Source: Ophiura sarsii
Taxonomy: Eukaryota; Echinodermata; Ophiuroidea; Amphilepidida; Ophiuridae
DNA length: 64,000 nt
Assembly (NCBI GenBank): GCA_035610835.1
Contig: CM069457.1
Span: forward strand, 20,454,658 to 20,518,657
Direction of reading: 5' to 3'
A program made the position numbers and the translations under genes. The notes beneath the pieces were generated by a model. It was not told the DNA's origin, made no database searches, and saw nothing but the letters and a program-made list of their open reading frames with translations. Positions within the stretch are counted from its first letter, which is position 1, and the number at the start of each line of letters is the position of its first letter. Positions 46,970 through 58,441 of this stretch are shown here, piece by piece.

Positions 46970-47658
46970 GCTGAAGAGTCTCATTTTCACCCTCTTCCGT
47001 GAAAATAGGCAGAATAAAACTAGCAATATTGCTTAAACTGGATCATTATCAGCAACTAAAAGCTCCAGGTCAACTATTGACAATTCAAGCTCAAGTAATT
47101 GATGAAACATGTTATAGATTTCATGTTTCCATGACAAAATACCTTTTGCTTGACGGATTTGCAAAGAGACGGAGAACTTGACAAGACGCTCATGGATCTA
47201 TCTTGTAGTCATTGATTATAGATTTATCAACATCTCGTCTGCTAATAGACTATAAATATAATACGCAGATGGGACATGTGATGGTTGTTTTAGCAAAACT
47301 TCGATCAAGAACGTCAAAAGAGCCTTGATCTTGCAAAGTTTCAAGTAGGCTAAGTATAAGTACTTTCATTGACTGTATAAGGTACTATAAGCAGATAAGC
47401 CTATATATACATGTGTAAGACCTATAAGGCAAAAAAAAAACCACCATGTTAAGCGTCCTGACTTTTTCCAAAAGAGGAAGGAGGAGGCCCTTTTTATTTA
47501 TTTTTATTTTTCCCACTTTAAGTGAAAAATTGCCCTAATTAGCGATAAACTTTGCTAACCAGAAAATGGAGGAGGCACTTTTTAATATGTTTGATTTCAG
47601 GATTCTGAAGGGTTGGTACCCGGGGTTGGTCACTTAACAACTTGATTAAAATGCATAT
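46970..47658. other. Downstream of THAP gene, nothing recognised
   Basis: No inverted match to the region upstream of exon 1 was found by eye. Confidence 0.4.
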
Positions 47659-47871
47659 GGTAAAGTCGCCAGTTTTCGGTCAGCGCCTATTTTCGGTCAC
47701 TTTCGCCAAAATCATGTTGCATCGGTCGTCGCCATTTTGAAAGCAATAAACCGGGCATCTATGCGGCGGTTTTCTAGCCGTCAGTTTATAACGACGAGGT
47801 CATTTTCATTACACGATTTAGGCGAGTGCCCGAAAAAATAGGCGCTGACCGAAGCCGTGGCGACTTTACCC
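47659..47871. mobile_element. MITE with GGTAAAGTCGCC termini
   Basis: GGTAAAGTCGCCAGTTTTCG and TCAGCGCCTATTTTCGG at the left are mirrored at the right (CCGAAAAAATAGGCGCTGAC, CGACTTTACC). 213 bp with no coding capacity. Confidence 0.9.
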
Positions 47872-49582
47872 ATAAGGAAAAACAAACTAGTTACACACGT
47901 CGCATCTTTAAAACTCTGACACACTTGAACAAAAAATGTTAAAACTGAAATAAAAATAAAATAAAAAATTGAAGTGGACCCCAAAAGGGAAGCGGGAGGG
48001 GACGCTTTAAAACAGGTTTATTTTTTATTTTGCCTCATAATCTTATTTAGTAATTAATAAGGCAGTTTTTATAGCTAAATATTGATAAGTTCAAGCATCG
48101 CTTTTGTTTATGAAGATTTAGGAAAAGCCTTTATAATTTACATATAACTTTTACTTTGAAATATCAGGCATGTATAATTGATGTCAACTGATTATCAACT
48201 GATTGTAATGTTTATACGGCATAATACGTCAATATATTGATCAGCTTACAATCTTTTTTACATAGGCCTAGGCCTATATAGTTTTCAAATCAGGTTAAGG
48301 ATAATCATTTGAATTGCGCTATTTCAGCAGTGTCATTACTACAATGTATACGGACTATTGGAATGAGACGAGTACGTGAAAATCACACTGATACACTGTT
48401 GCCATCATTCTGGGACACCCTGTATAGGCTTATGCAGTCTATTACTATAATAGATGTGTCTTTATTTAAAGCTGATTGTTTAATGTTTAACTGGTTTGCC
48501 GTCTAACATAATGAGCACATTTAATTATATTGTAACATGAATATAACTATAAGACAAGGGATTTATTATCGTTATGAAAATGTTACGCGTTGTACATGTT
48601 GTATATAATAGGTGACCATGGTGATCCGACGTTCAGATATTCTAGCGCAGTGTTTTGGATGATACCCGAACCAATCTAGTTAGTGAATTATGATTAAAGC
48701 GTCGAAACATGGCAATGTCAAAATGTAATTTTGCAGGGTTTGCGAGAAAAAGATGTGCTTTTCTCATATCAATCTCAATTATGACGGGGAAAGTGAATGT
48801 GATGGGTCAGTGATCACCCGGTCACTCACACACCTTTAATATTTTAAATAGAATTGTATAAAGGTGGATCATATAAATATTATTTTTTTATAATCATTTC
48901 ATTATTGAATGTTTCAGCGATGTCAATTCAAGTTTATAAAAACACAGATAAGGTCGCCTGGTCTAGTACAAAAATGTTGGTCATTTGGAGCAAAAAGGAC
49001 ACTAGCTATAAAAAGTTATAAAAACCATTACATAGAATAATTGAGTTTAATTCAAATTATTGAGGTACAGTAGGCTATATCAATTACTGCCTCGGGCAGT
49101 TTATAACTTCATATTGTGCTCATGTTATGATTGAGTATGTGGCCTGTATAATAGCTTATTGTGTGTATCATTTGTACTTGAACTATATAAAAGTGTCTCT
49201 CTTTTCTAAAATTGTACTTTCCACACGGCTAGGCCTATATATTTTGACCTAAACCAACAAAACAGATTTTTCAGGGATTACAGAGCGAGTGTTTATGTTT
49301 AATTTAATGCATTTTTTATATATAGTTATTTCAAATATGGTGATGACGTTTTCAAAGTTGGCATTTTTGAAACATTTGGTTCTTGAAAGGTCGTCTGCAG
49401 ACGCATGCCGCGTGGAAAGAGTCAATTGTATACATCGACCTGAACCCGACAGACAACGCTTTTCAATACTGTCGGGATTGTCTTAGCAATATTTTACTAA
49501 TTATTTTATCTTTAGCCTAATGTAGCCTATGCCAAGTCAATCTATTTTTATTATATTTATTTACTTTGTTTTATTATTGCAT
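47872..49582. other. No supported gene
   Basis: AT-rich. Two overlapping TAGGCCTA copies at 48263-48276 and one at 49230. The small open frames have no domain. Confidence 0.4.
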
Positions 49583-49940
49583 TAAAGGTAGATGTTCCGA
49601 TTTTCAACTTGAAGTTTTCTATTCTACATGAAAGGTCATCCTTAAAAAAGTCGTATTCCAAAGTTTGAGTTGCATGGCTTTAATGGTTCTTATTCCAGAC
49701 GCACAAGATGCCTTAAAATGTGTCCATTGAGTAGTACACAATCAATTTGGTAGTTAACCACCTTTCGCGGTAATTCAATGTTATTTCACCGATTTCTCCG
49801 TAATCATACCAATTCGGGACTGTGCAATTATTTCAGTATGTTATTAATCAGAATAATATGATCTTTCATATGATATGAAAATCTCCATATGTTTGAGGAA
49901 AATCTGTGTTATGAAAATGTGATCGGAACATATACCTTTA
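49583..49940 (-). mobile_element. TTAA MITE family A, reverse copy
   Basis: TTAA-AGGTAGATG(T)TCCGAT at the left and GATCGGAACATATACCT-TTAA at the right; interior is the reverse complement of 40301-40650. Confidence 0.9.
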
Positions 49941-50415
49941 AAAGTAGGCCATCATAGACTTTTATAAGGGTTTATTATATAGGCCTAACTTATAAAAGAA
50001 AATAATCGCATCGGTGAGAAGTTCTCGAAATGTTATGGGTTATCAGGCCCGTAAGCAGGATTTTTTTTTAGGGGGCGGGCGTATTTTCTGGAAAAGGTAC
50101 ATTGGTACAAAAACAAAAATTCTTCTTTTTTCAGATTTGGGTGTGAGGGCACAATTATATATGGGTCTAGTTAGCCACGTTATGTAAATTCACCCATTCA
50201 TTGTGCCGTATAGGCCTACGTTATTTATAAATTATTAAACATACGATAAATCCACAGACTATAAGTTTGGCTTTCATGTTTTATTTTTGAAATATAATGT
50301 TTGAATGTTCTCATTTGTGAAGCCATAGCAAAATAGAGATATATTATAAGTTTTAGGATAGCAGTAATTTTGCAATAGGCTACGTTCAAAAAATAATAAT
50401 TTGGAGATAACTCAC

Positions 50416-50485
50416 CAGATTGTATGGTCGGAAATTCTTCTAGTGTCCCCTCGTGGCATAGATTGTATCTACGTTCGGAAAACAT
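50416..50485 (-). CDS. Possible first coding exon of an unidentified minus-strand gene
   Basis: On the minus strand, an ATG at 50485 (context TTCCATG) opens MFSERRYNLCHEGTL and EEFPTIQS and ends at a near-consensus donor, TCTG before GTGAGT (GT at 50414-50415). The protein is not recognised and I could not find the next exon between 47 and 50.4 kb. The neighbouring upstream DNA is CG-richer (ATGGCGGTAAA and CATGCGGCGGG near 50530-50580), which would suit a promoter but may also be repeat DNA. Confidence 0.3.
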
Positions 50486-51044
50486 GGAAAATGGCTACTG
50501 TTCGTAAACACGGGACTTCAACCATTTTTACACGTTTCATGCGGCGGGTGAATTCAAAAGTACTCACCCGATGGCGGTAAAATATTTTGATCTCATAAGT
50601 TCATTACACTATGAGATCGCAGTGGTTTTTTCAATCGTGAAACCTATACTAGGCCTGTGTGAGATTCTCACAAACCACTGTTTAGTAAAGACGTGTAAAA
50701 GTTCTGCCTTGGTCGGGCAACACGAAACATTCATTTCCCGGGTCTATGCCTGTTGTCACGCCCGAGGCCAAACTGGACGATTGATGCGCGTGACAGCGAT
50801 TAACTTGTTGCGCGTTATTTTTGGCAGTGACTGCGTACGCGTTGGCCCGTGGTTTGAAATACGCGGAAAGAATGGCACTTTCCGAATGCTCACGAGCATT
50901 TACGGAAAATACCGACATACCTCCAATTGGGGCCCCATGATGGTTTCAAAATGGCGCCGGCATCCTGGATCTCTATTTTTAAATCTATGGTACAGCCAGA
51001 CCGGGATGATCCCCTTCTCTTTACGAAGGAATCTCTGACCACCA

Positions 51045-51185
51045 TTTATACGTGACTTCTGAACCACGAGACAATTGAGACTAAGTACCTTGCCCAAGGA
51101 TACAAACATGTTGGCCGTAGTGGGGCTCGAACTCCCAACCTTTGCATCGTGAGACCGGCGTCTTATCCACTACACCACACACGCA
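51045..51185 (-). mobile_element. tRNA-derived SINE
   Basis: On the minus strand, GTGTGGTGTAGTGGATAAGA (A box) and GGAGTTCGAGCCCC (B box) form a tRNA-like head, followed by ATCCTTGGGCAAGGTACTTA, a body word common to animal tRNA SINEs. It lies between the inverted CG-rich repeat and element C. Confidence 0.8.
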
Positions 51186-51194
51186 AGTACTTTT

Positions 51195-51770
51195 AAAAAA
51201 AACCTGGTGGTTCAACCATGTCAGCAGGGTAAATAATCACAAAGTTATAACCAAAAGTAGTTTGCCTTATATTGCTAAAACTGGCCAAGTCATGCAAATT
51301 TTAAACTATTTGAGCTTGTTAGGGCTTTAAAATCATGATATCCAGTTGCTTGTGTGTGGTTATAGTCGTCGTCAGAATACTTCGGCACTTTTTTTTGTGA
51401 CTACTGCGTACCTGTAGCGTAAACACGGAAGTGCGTTGTAGAACAGCGTCACAACAGCATTATCTTTGAGCAGTTCGACGCGTCACGGGTCCTGTAATCC
51501 GATTGGCCGCGATCGTATAGATGGGCCATGAATGTCCCCGCCCACACGCTCATTAATTAGACGCGCGCATTGGCGGTTTTAAAAAGTGCTGAAGTATTCT
51601 GACGACGACTATAGTAAGACATCAGTGAATACATCCCAGCTTGTGTCTTCCATTTTCGCTGGATTTAAAAGAGGTAAACATGGAGTTTTCTACATATTGT
51701 GGCAACAAATTTTCAAAAAAATGTCACCCTCTGTAGTCAATGATATGAACATCCCTAACTATGGGTCATG
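51195..51770 (+). mobile_element. Element C, copy interrupted by a MITE
   Basis: GGTTCAACCATGTC, AAGTTATAACCAAAAGTAGT, GATATCCAGTTGCTTGTGTG, then the MITE, then ACATCAGTGAATACATCCC to GATATGAACATCCCTAAC. Collinear with 38270-38570 apart from the insertion. Confidence 0.8.
51363..51615. mobile_element. MITE with GTCGTCGTCAGAATACTTC termini inserted in element C
   Basis: TATAGTCGTCGTCAGAATAC at the left is mirrored by GTATTCTGACGACGACTATA at the right, and the match continues through TTCGGCACTTTTT/AAAAAGTGCTGAA. The uninterrupted paralogue at about 38440 shows the empty site (GGTTATTTAGACATCC). A further right-half copy lies at 51765-51855. Confidence 0.92.
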
Positions 51771-51855
51771 AATGTCCCCGCCCACACGCTCATTAACTAG
51801 ACGCGCGCATTGGCGGTTTTTAAAAAGTGCTGAAGTATTCTGGCGACGACTATAA
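51765..51855. mobile_element. Right-half duplicate of the 51363 MITE
   Basis: GGGTCATGAATGTCCCCGCC through ATTGGCGGTTTTTAAAAAGT to GACGACTATAATA repeats 51522-51615. Confidence 0.9.
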
Positions 51856-51919
51856 TAAGCTTTCGCAGGTAACTAGATCTTGTTCTGGTCTAAGACCAGG
51901 CTACCTTGATTTTTTATGA

Positions 51920-53060
51920 GAAAATGATCCCTAGTGACCTCTTCTTGACCTTTGACTTCGTTATGACTTTTTTCTTGGCTTATCAATGCGCACAAGAAGA
52001 AACAAGTCCGGTTAAAATTGGATCAAGTCTTGAATTTTTAGCCATGTATAGGTCAATGACCCCTAGTGACCCCATATGAAATGTCAATTTTATTAAAATG
52101 CTGAGATGCATATGTGCATGGACCAAAGGAATCTTTTGACTAATTGTGACGGTCATCAGTCATTTCCTCTGAGACAAGAAGCATTTTGAGCGAAAGGAGT
52201 GAAAATTGACATTTTGACCCCTAGTGACCCCAAATATTTTTTGATTTTAAAAACTGAACTTTTACATATGCGTACGGTCATAAGGAATATGTTAACCGAT
52301 TTTGACGATCTTAGGTCATTTCACTAAATTGGAAATGCGTTTTAAGGGGAAATCACATATTGACCCCGTGTGATCCCTGTGTGACCTTTGACCCCAAACG
52401 GTGAACACCCTATATGAAGGTTAGGTGGGGGTTCTACTGACCAAGTCTGGTGATTGTAGCATGTAAGATGTAGGAGGAGATGCATTTAACCCTAACCAGT
52501 AAAGTTAGTTTTTTGTGCGTATCGGGGGGAGGGGGGAAAAAGTGATAATTTTTTGACCCGGAAAATCACCCAGCACCCCCGGGATTCGATCGCGGGACCA
52601 TCCGCACCCAAGTCTGTCCCTCTACCAACTGAGCTACATGTAACTCCCTAGCGGCTATGCGGCCACAAACTCCGTGGCCACATATGCCTGCGGTAGGTGA
52701 CGTCATCGCGGCAATGCAGCAGCACGTGCCTGGAGATAGTTTCTGGCAGTGAGATTTAGTGAGATTCAGTGCGGTTAGGGATTGCACATCAAAAATTGAC
52801 ATTTATTAAAGTAATAGAAGTGAAAATTAACATTTTGACCCCTAGTGACCCCTTCTTGTAAAGTTCAATGACCCCTAGTGACCCCGTATGACATGTCACT
52901 TTTAATCGCTGAACACCCTATATGTGCATGGACCCAAGGGATCTTTTGACCAATTATGAAGGTCATGAGTCATTTCCTCTGAGACAAGATGCATTTTAAG
53001 CGATCGAATTGTAAATTTACATTTTGACCCCTAGTGACCCCTTCTTGACCTGACCTGGTC
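51920..53060 (+). repeat. Degenerate repeat rich in TGACCCCTAGTGACCCC
   Basis: The phrase TGACCCCTAGTGACCCC or variants recurs at about 51928, 52068, 52217, 52368, 52838, 52867 and 53028, with 140-150-bp spacing before the tRNA-like insertion. Other shared words are CATTTCCTCTGAGACAAGA and TATGTGCATGGACC. Several copies make TGACCTTTGACCCC-type arrangements (for example at 52380). Confidence 0.75.
52487..52780 (-). mobile_element. tRNA-like element with telomere-motif ends, copy 1
   Basis: Starts TAACCCTAACCAGTAAAG and ends GTGCGGTTAGGG. The minus strand carries an A box (TAGCTCAGTTGGTAGAG) and B box (GATCGAATCCC) at 52575-52640. It is inserted in the TGACCCCTAGTG repeat. Copies 2 and 3 lie at 59219 and 59536. 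Confidence 0.85.
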
Positions 53061-53776
53061 AATATGATTGACTTATTTTCTTGGCTCATCAAACCAAACA
53101 AGATGCAACAAACCTGGTCCAAATCAAGTCAATTTGATTTGCTGTATAAAGTGAATAGTGTGGCTTTCGAATGAGTGCCGGGGTGAACAGCAAAACTGCA
53201 TTTCCGTTGATTTTCATACTAGCTACGCACCTTCATAAAGTCCTCTTCTCTCTTGTCAGCCACTTTTTAAAACATGAAAATGCTAAATTATTCGATATTT
53301 AATCACTGATTCTCCGCCGTGTAATGCAACATGGTAGAATTTGTTTTCGTAGTTTCCGATATCTTTGCTATCCCATTACGCAGCGCGCAGTCCAGATCAG
53401 ATCAGATATAGTCTCGTCCACCAGTCGTAAAATAACATACACGTCTATCTGGTATCTGTGAGAATATTCTCAACACTACATCCGGAACCAAGCGAGTCTA
53501 CGTACACCCGGAATGTTAAAACGACTCGAGATACCTCTATTCAGATATCGATGAGTTATCGAGCCCTGTGTAATCTCTTTAACAATAACAGTCAAGTTTC
53601 GTGAAATCAAAGCTAGTGCCATTGAAGTGTATTGGCTTAAAATGTCACCTTATTTTTCAACGGATTGTTTTATTTTTAAGGAATTTGAAACGAATGGCCA
53701 GATATATGAGGAAGAGTAGATAAGAACACACACAAATATGAGCTCTTGTAAGCGATACTTAAATTACCACAAAAAT
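53061..53776. other. No feature recognised
   Basis: No gene or repeat recognised in this stretch. Confidence 0.35.
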
Positions 53777-53890
53777 CATATGGGCAATTCCATGTTATTC
53801 ACGTTACGCTTTTTCGCTACGTTACACTTTTGGAAGTGCCATATTTTTTAGAAGAACAAGCGAAACAGATTTATTTTTTCTGCAGTAGTA

Positions 53891-54395
53891 GTACGGCAGC
53901 TAGCACCCTTTTGATCAATGGAACGAGGTACCAATATCATGACTGCTGAATTCGGCAACCCATTTAAGATTTTGACTAAGTATTTATAGCAACATTTTTA
54001 AGAAAAAGTGTCTCAAGAAATTTCTGTGACAGAATTGTGACACCATGAAAGATATGGAAACGAAATTACACGAGTCAATTTTTTCCAAATTTATGGGGCC
54101 CTATCGGGGCGTCTGTTGGGACCTTTGCAGCAGATAATTTGTCTGGCAGGGGTCATTCTATACTCTGTGTGATGTACTTGTTCATTTGAAAGTGGTTTGG
54201 GATGGTATCTCGTTCGATTGATCAAACGCATTTTTCAACCCCTCTCTGGGGTCCCTAGGGGCCACATGCAGCAGGTGGGCCGTGGCAGACATCCATATCT
54301 GCACAAAGTGGGTTACATAACTTACATCATAAATGATTCTGTGGTCAGATATTGGTACCTCGTTCCATTGATCAAAAGGGTGCTAGCTGCCGTAC
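53891..54395. repeat. Inverted repeat with 48-bp identical arms
   Basis: 53891-53938 (from GTACGGCAGCTAGCACCCTT to GAGGTACCAATATC) is the perfect reverse complement of 54348-54395. A diverged third copy (TATCTCGTTCGATTGATCAA) lies at about 54206. Confidence 0.93.
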
Positions 54396-54941
54396 TATAG
54401 TTACACAAGACCCAGCACTAACTTTATATACAATTAGAATTGCAATACAAGACATGACTTGCGAGTGAGAAGGAAAACGCTATCTGATTAGACAAACACT
54501 TTTCAGAAAATTGACCAAAACAGCTGTTAATCACGTTACGTTACTCACGTTACTTGTTTTTGCAAATTCAAATTGTATTTATATAGCTCATGCAGATTAG
54601 CTTAAAATGTTATGAAATAGTCTTGACATGATTGATGTATTTAATTTTCCAAAATGTTATTATTGTCTCCAATCGGTCAATTATGACCGCTACACAAGTT
54701 CACAGGACATTTTGCAAACTCTCTACCTGTTACATCAACAATATCTTGATGAAAATGGTATCATTTTGCAATAAAACAGAAACAATTTGAGAGCTATTTT
54801 CTTTTTTGAAACTTAATATTATGTTTAAAGGGCACATGAAATGCAAATACAAGTGGTGTGATTTGAGTCAAGTCTACGAGGAGGGACCAGAAAGCATTCA
54901 ATATATGTGCTAGTTGATTATGACATCAATTGTGGAACTAT

Positions 54942-55291
54942 TGAAGGTAGATGACCAGATCACATTTTCGTAACACAGAATTATTTCAAACATACGGAGA
55001 TTTTCATATCATATGAAAGCTCGTATTTTTCTCATCATCATACTGAAATTTGACGGCCTAAATCGGTATAATTACGGAGAAATCGATGAAATAACGTCGA
55101 ATTACCGCGAATGGTGGTAACCACCGATATAGTTTGTGTACTACTCAATGGGTACAGTTCACAGCATCTTGTGCGTCTAAAATAAGAACCATAGAGCTAT
55201 GCAACTCAAACTTTGGAACACGACTTTGTTAAGGATGACCTTTCATGTAGAATAGAAAACTTCAAGTTGAAAATCAGAACATCTACCTTTG
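54942..55291 (+). mobile_element. TTAA MITE family A with TTGA at both ends
   Basis: Same 350-bp length and sequence as 40301-40650, but flanked TTGA-AGGTAGATG and CATCTACCT-TTGA. The matching TTGA on both sides shows a 4-base target duplication at a TTAA-like site. Confidence 0.9.
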
Positions 55292-55799
55292 ATAGCTCAG
55301 TGAGTACTATGAAAAGAAAATTCCAGGTGACTGGTTTAAATCTATTCATGATACTCACTGATAATCAATATGCCACAAATTATGTCATTTGGTGTGTTCA
55401 TTTTTCTGGCCCTGTTTATTGTAATGGAATGTCCCACGCAGACTTGTAGCAGGATTATCATCCCTTTTCCTGTGTCCTTTAACAAGTGTTAGGTGAAAAT
55501 AATTGCATATAATTGATGAATTACACCATAGTTATCAAGTTCGCCGAATTCAGCACCTTTGCGCAAAATCAATATTTTTGAACTTAGGAACGATGAACGC
55601 AAGAAATATGCACAAAATGCTCTACAATATTTGTGTACCGTATTATCCCTATTAAGCGCCCAGGGCGGTTATCAAAGTCATTTTGGGTGGGCGCTTATTA
55701 TATTGCCTTTTTTTAAACTCATTTATTGTGAGACTGTCGAATTCGGCAAGGTTGCGAAGACATTTTTTTCGGTAAACATACCAATAATGTTTTAGCTCA

Positions 55800-56640
55800 T
55801 AGAAAAAAAGAAAGTATGATTTTTCAATCACATTCCATGAATAGTTGTGAAAGACAAATCGCTAACGATTTGTTACAATTTTGTTCAAAAACTGTGTAAG
55901 AAAAAAACAAAAACTTAGCCGAAAATGCCATCAATATTTATGGGTATACACCACCATAGTCGCTTCCATTGAAACGCGTGTTAGAAACCCGATGTTCAAT
56001 CGCTTCTCCTGGGGTCTCCCTCTTTACCTAGGATATTCATTTTGGTTATAAAATCTTTGTATTTTTGTTTTCTTTAATATTATCAACATTTCATATATGA
56101 TCGACAGTCCCAGTTTTTCAGTAATTTTGATTTCACAAAGCACCCGCCTTTATAGTGCGTAAAAAACAGGAAAATCTGAGTTTCGGGCCGCTTCACACGT
56201 GTGATCAAGACTTCGCCCAAGAATAATTCATGACTTTTTACATTTCAGATTACAATCGTGAAGGTTTCAGCTTTTTAATACAACAAAATCTAAGACCTAT
56301 GGCGTAAATCTGGTCAAATTATTCACATTTGAAGCAGCAATCAAAGTTTTTTTAGGGACTTCAGTACCCCTGCACCCTGGACCGCAGAAGGTTATGGTGG
56401 TGTGTACCCTTATCTGGTTTTCATGTGGGCGGCCATCTTTGCTTTTCATTTGTGGTGAAAATACAACACTACGCATATTCGTACGCATTCTTCACTACGC
56501 ATGTCGCAATAATTTTTGGTGGTGCCCGTTTCTGAACAAATGAATGGCACAATGAATGACTACGATACACGGAACTGCACTAGTGGAAATACCACGTGTG
56601 AATAAAATGGGACTAAATTAACACTCGCTGGTCGCTGTAC
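55800..56640. other. Non-coding left part of the 5.16-kb transposon
   Basis: No open frame with a recognisable domain. Confidence 0.4.
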
Positions 56641-56649
56641 AGTAGTTGA

Positions 56650-58441
56650 AAGGCAAGTTAGCGGTGAACAATAGCGCAACTATCCGAATGTTAGAACTGG
56701 ACTGGAAACAAAATCTCAATCATCCGCTGGACACCATCGCCAGTTCAGTCAGGACAACCATCAAAGCCAGCGAGCCATCTGATGTAGCAAAGAAGCTATT
56801 TGGATATGACTGCATGGCTCACCAACTCATCTTGTCAGGCTGCGACAATTACGCTGCCCGAATGCCCGGGGCAAGTGCTTTTCATTTCGGGCTACTTCAT
56901 TTTCAAGTAGCAGTGCCCCTTCGGGCAATCACATTTTTTCAGTATGCTGCAATGGGTTGGCTATTGACTCTATAAAGCTTAAGATTTCATTCTTACCACA
57001 ATAAAGTTCATCAAATTGTCGCTGATTTTTTTTAAAAACAGAAATAAAACTGTCAGTAGACTGTAGTTAACAAATACAAACATGTACAATACAATTGCAT
57101 TTCAACCTGGCATAGTCGGCACTCGGCATACCTCATGACCTGACGATGACCCCGGCTCAGTTTCCAGTCAAAAAAAATTCGGGCAAGGTTCGGGCAAGTT
57201 ATTTTGCTCAACAGCTTGCCCGATCGGGCTATTAAAAAATAAAAATTCATCGCGGCCTGCATCTTGTCATTTAACAAATTTAGATACAAGGATGGTAAGG
57301 GAGATCCGAAAGGATTCGTCAACGCTCTAGAGACTGAAGGACTACCCAAAGGTCTTTTACCACGGTACAGAGGAAACCGGCTCCACATCATGTTCGACAT
57401 TGCTGGAAAATTGCATGCCTGTGAAGAATTTTTCATGAAATTGCTTCAGGAAGCTACAGTAACTTGTGGAGGTCTACAGAGTGCAATGCTGCAGGACTTC
57501 AAGTCTCCGGTAGCTAAGGTGGAGCTGCAAGTCTTCGGACTCATTGGTAAATTGCTAACTGGTCCATGGATGGGAAAGTTTTACCAGTCATATCAATCGG
57601 AAGTGAGCCATGTTGATGGTATTTTAATTGTCAAAGATGTCATAGATGCTTTGAAAGCATATTCACACAATACGGAGGCCACTCTCACCACAACTACAGA
57701 TTTCTTTGGCTGTGTGCTTCCTGTAGATGCCACTCGAGCTGCATTGCAACAGAAGCCAGTTGATGAGGAGCTATTCAGCATAATGATGAAAGCTTGCCTC
57801 ATTAAAATAATTGAGGTCTTGGAACGGCAGTATGCAAGATATTTCACCATGGAGTTTGACGGAAACACTGAGAAAAGAGACGGAATCAAGTCGCTTGCAT
57901 AACATCGATGCAGAATCTATCATGGGGATGTTTTCAGCAGCCAAAGATCATACACCCAATGCAACAATGTGTTTCATCTCATCCAAAATCCGAGCATGCA
58001 AAAACAAGGTAGTAGAATTCCTTGATGACCTGTCAACAGAAAAGAGAAACAAAGTGATTAAGATGGCAACTACAGAAGGAAGAAAGCAGCGCATCAAAAA
58101 ACGAAAGAGGACGGTTCAGATCAAAGCAGAAATCAAAAAAAGGCTTGGTGAAAAACTGCAGAAGAAGAATACAGCTCAACGCAAAAAAACAGAAAAAACT
58201 GAAAGATTGCAGCTTGACGGATATTGCTACAGAATTTAGTGATTTGGGAGAAGAGATGATCAAGGACCTCATTGATATATTGAGCGGTCGCATTGTTGGA
58301 CACAAGATATGTCATGTATGGTATGATAGTGACACGCAAGCTCCAACCGAGTATTATGGGAAGATTGAGAAGTTGTTAAAGAAAAGTGGAGGAATTTGCC
58401 AAGAGATCAGGCATCAGTATAGACCAGGTTCCACATCGTAG
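56650..58441 (+). pseudogene. Transposase-like pseudogene, central and C-terminal half
   Basis: Once the inserted MITE and one target copy (432 bases) are set aside, the same frame reads across the junction from NHPLDTIASSVRTTIKASEP to NKFRYKDGKGDPKGF, then LPRYRGNRLHIMFDIAGKLH, through LTTTTDFFGCVLPVDATRAA to about 57855. There a frame change is needed to reach HNIDAESIMGMFSAAKDHTP, and another, near the A runs at about 58190, to reach GHKICHVWYDSDTQAPTEYY. A lysine/arginine-rich tract (KQRIKKRKR) lies before the end. I read these as parts of an uncharacterised transposase-like protein of invertebrate genomes; I cannot name the superfamily. At least two frameshifts make it non-functional. 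Confidence 0.7.
56836..57259 (-). mobile_element. hAT-type MITE, copy 2, 424 bp, inside the transposase
   Basis: Ends CAGGCTGCGAC and CGCGGCCTG. The 8-bp target duplication CATCTTGT is perfect at 56828-56835 and 57260-57267. Inverted copy of 36730-37153, exactly the same length. The open frames at 56900-56975 and 57053-57260 are in the MITE and not genes. Confidence 0.95.

Noticed and set aside
41090..47871. Terminal inverted repeats of a P-type element around the THAP gene
   Set aside because: The inverted repeats nearby (41090-41264, 47659-47871) are separate small MITEs with unrelated ends; none match across the gene.
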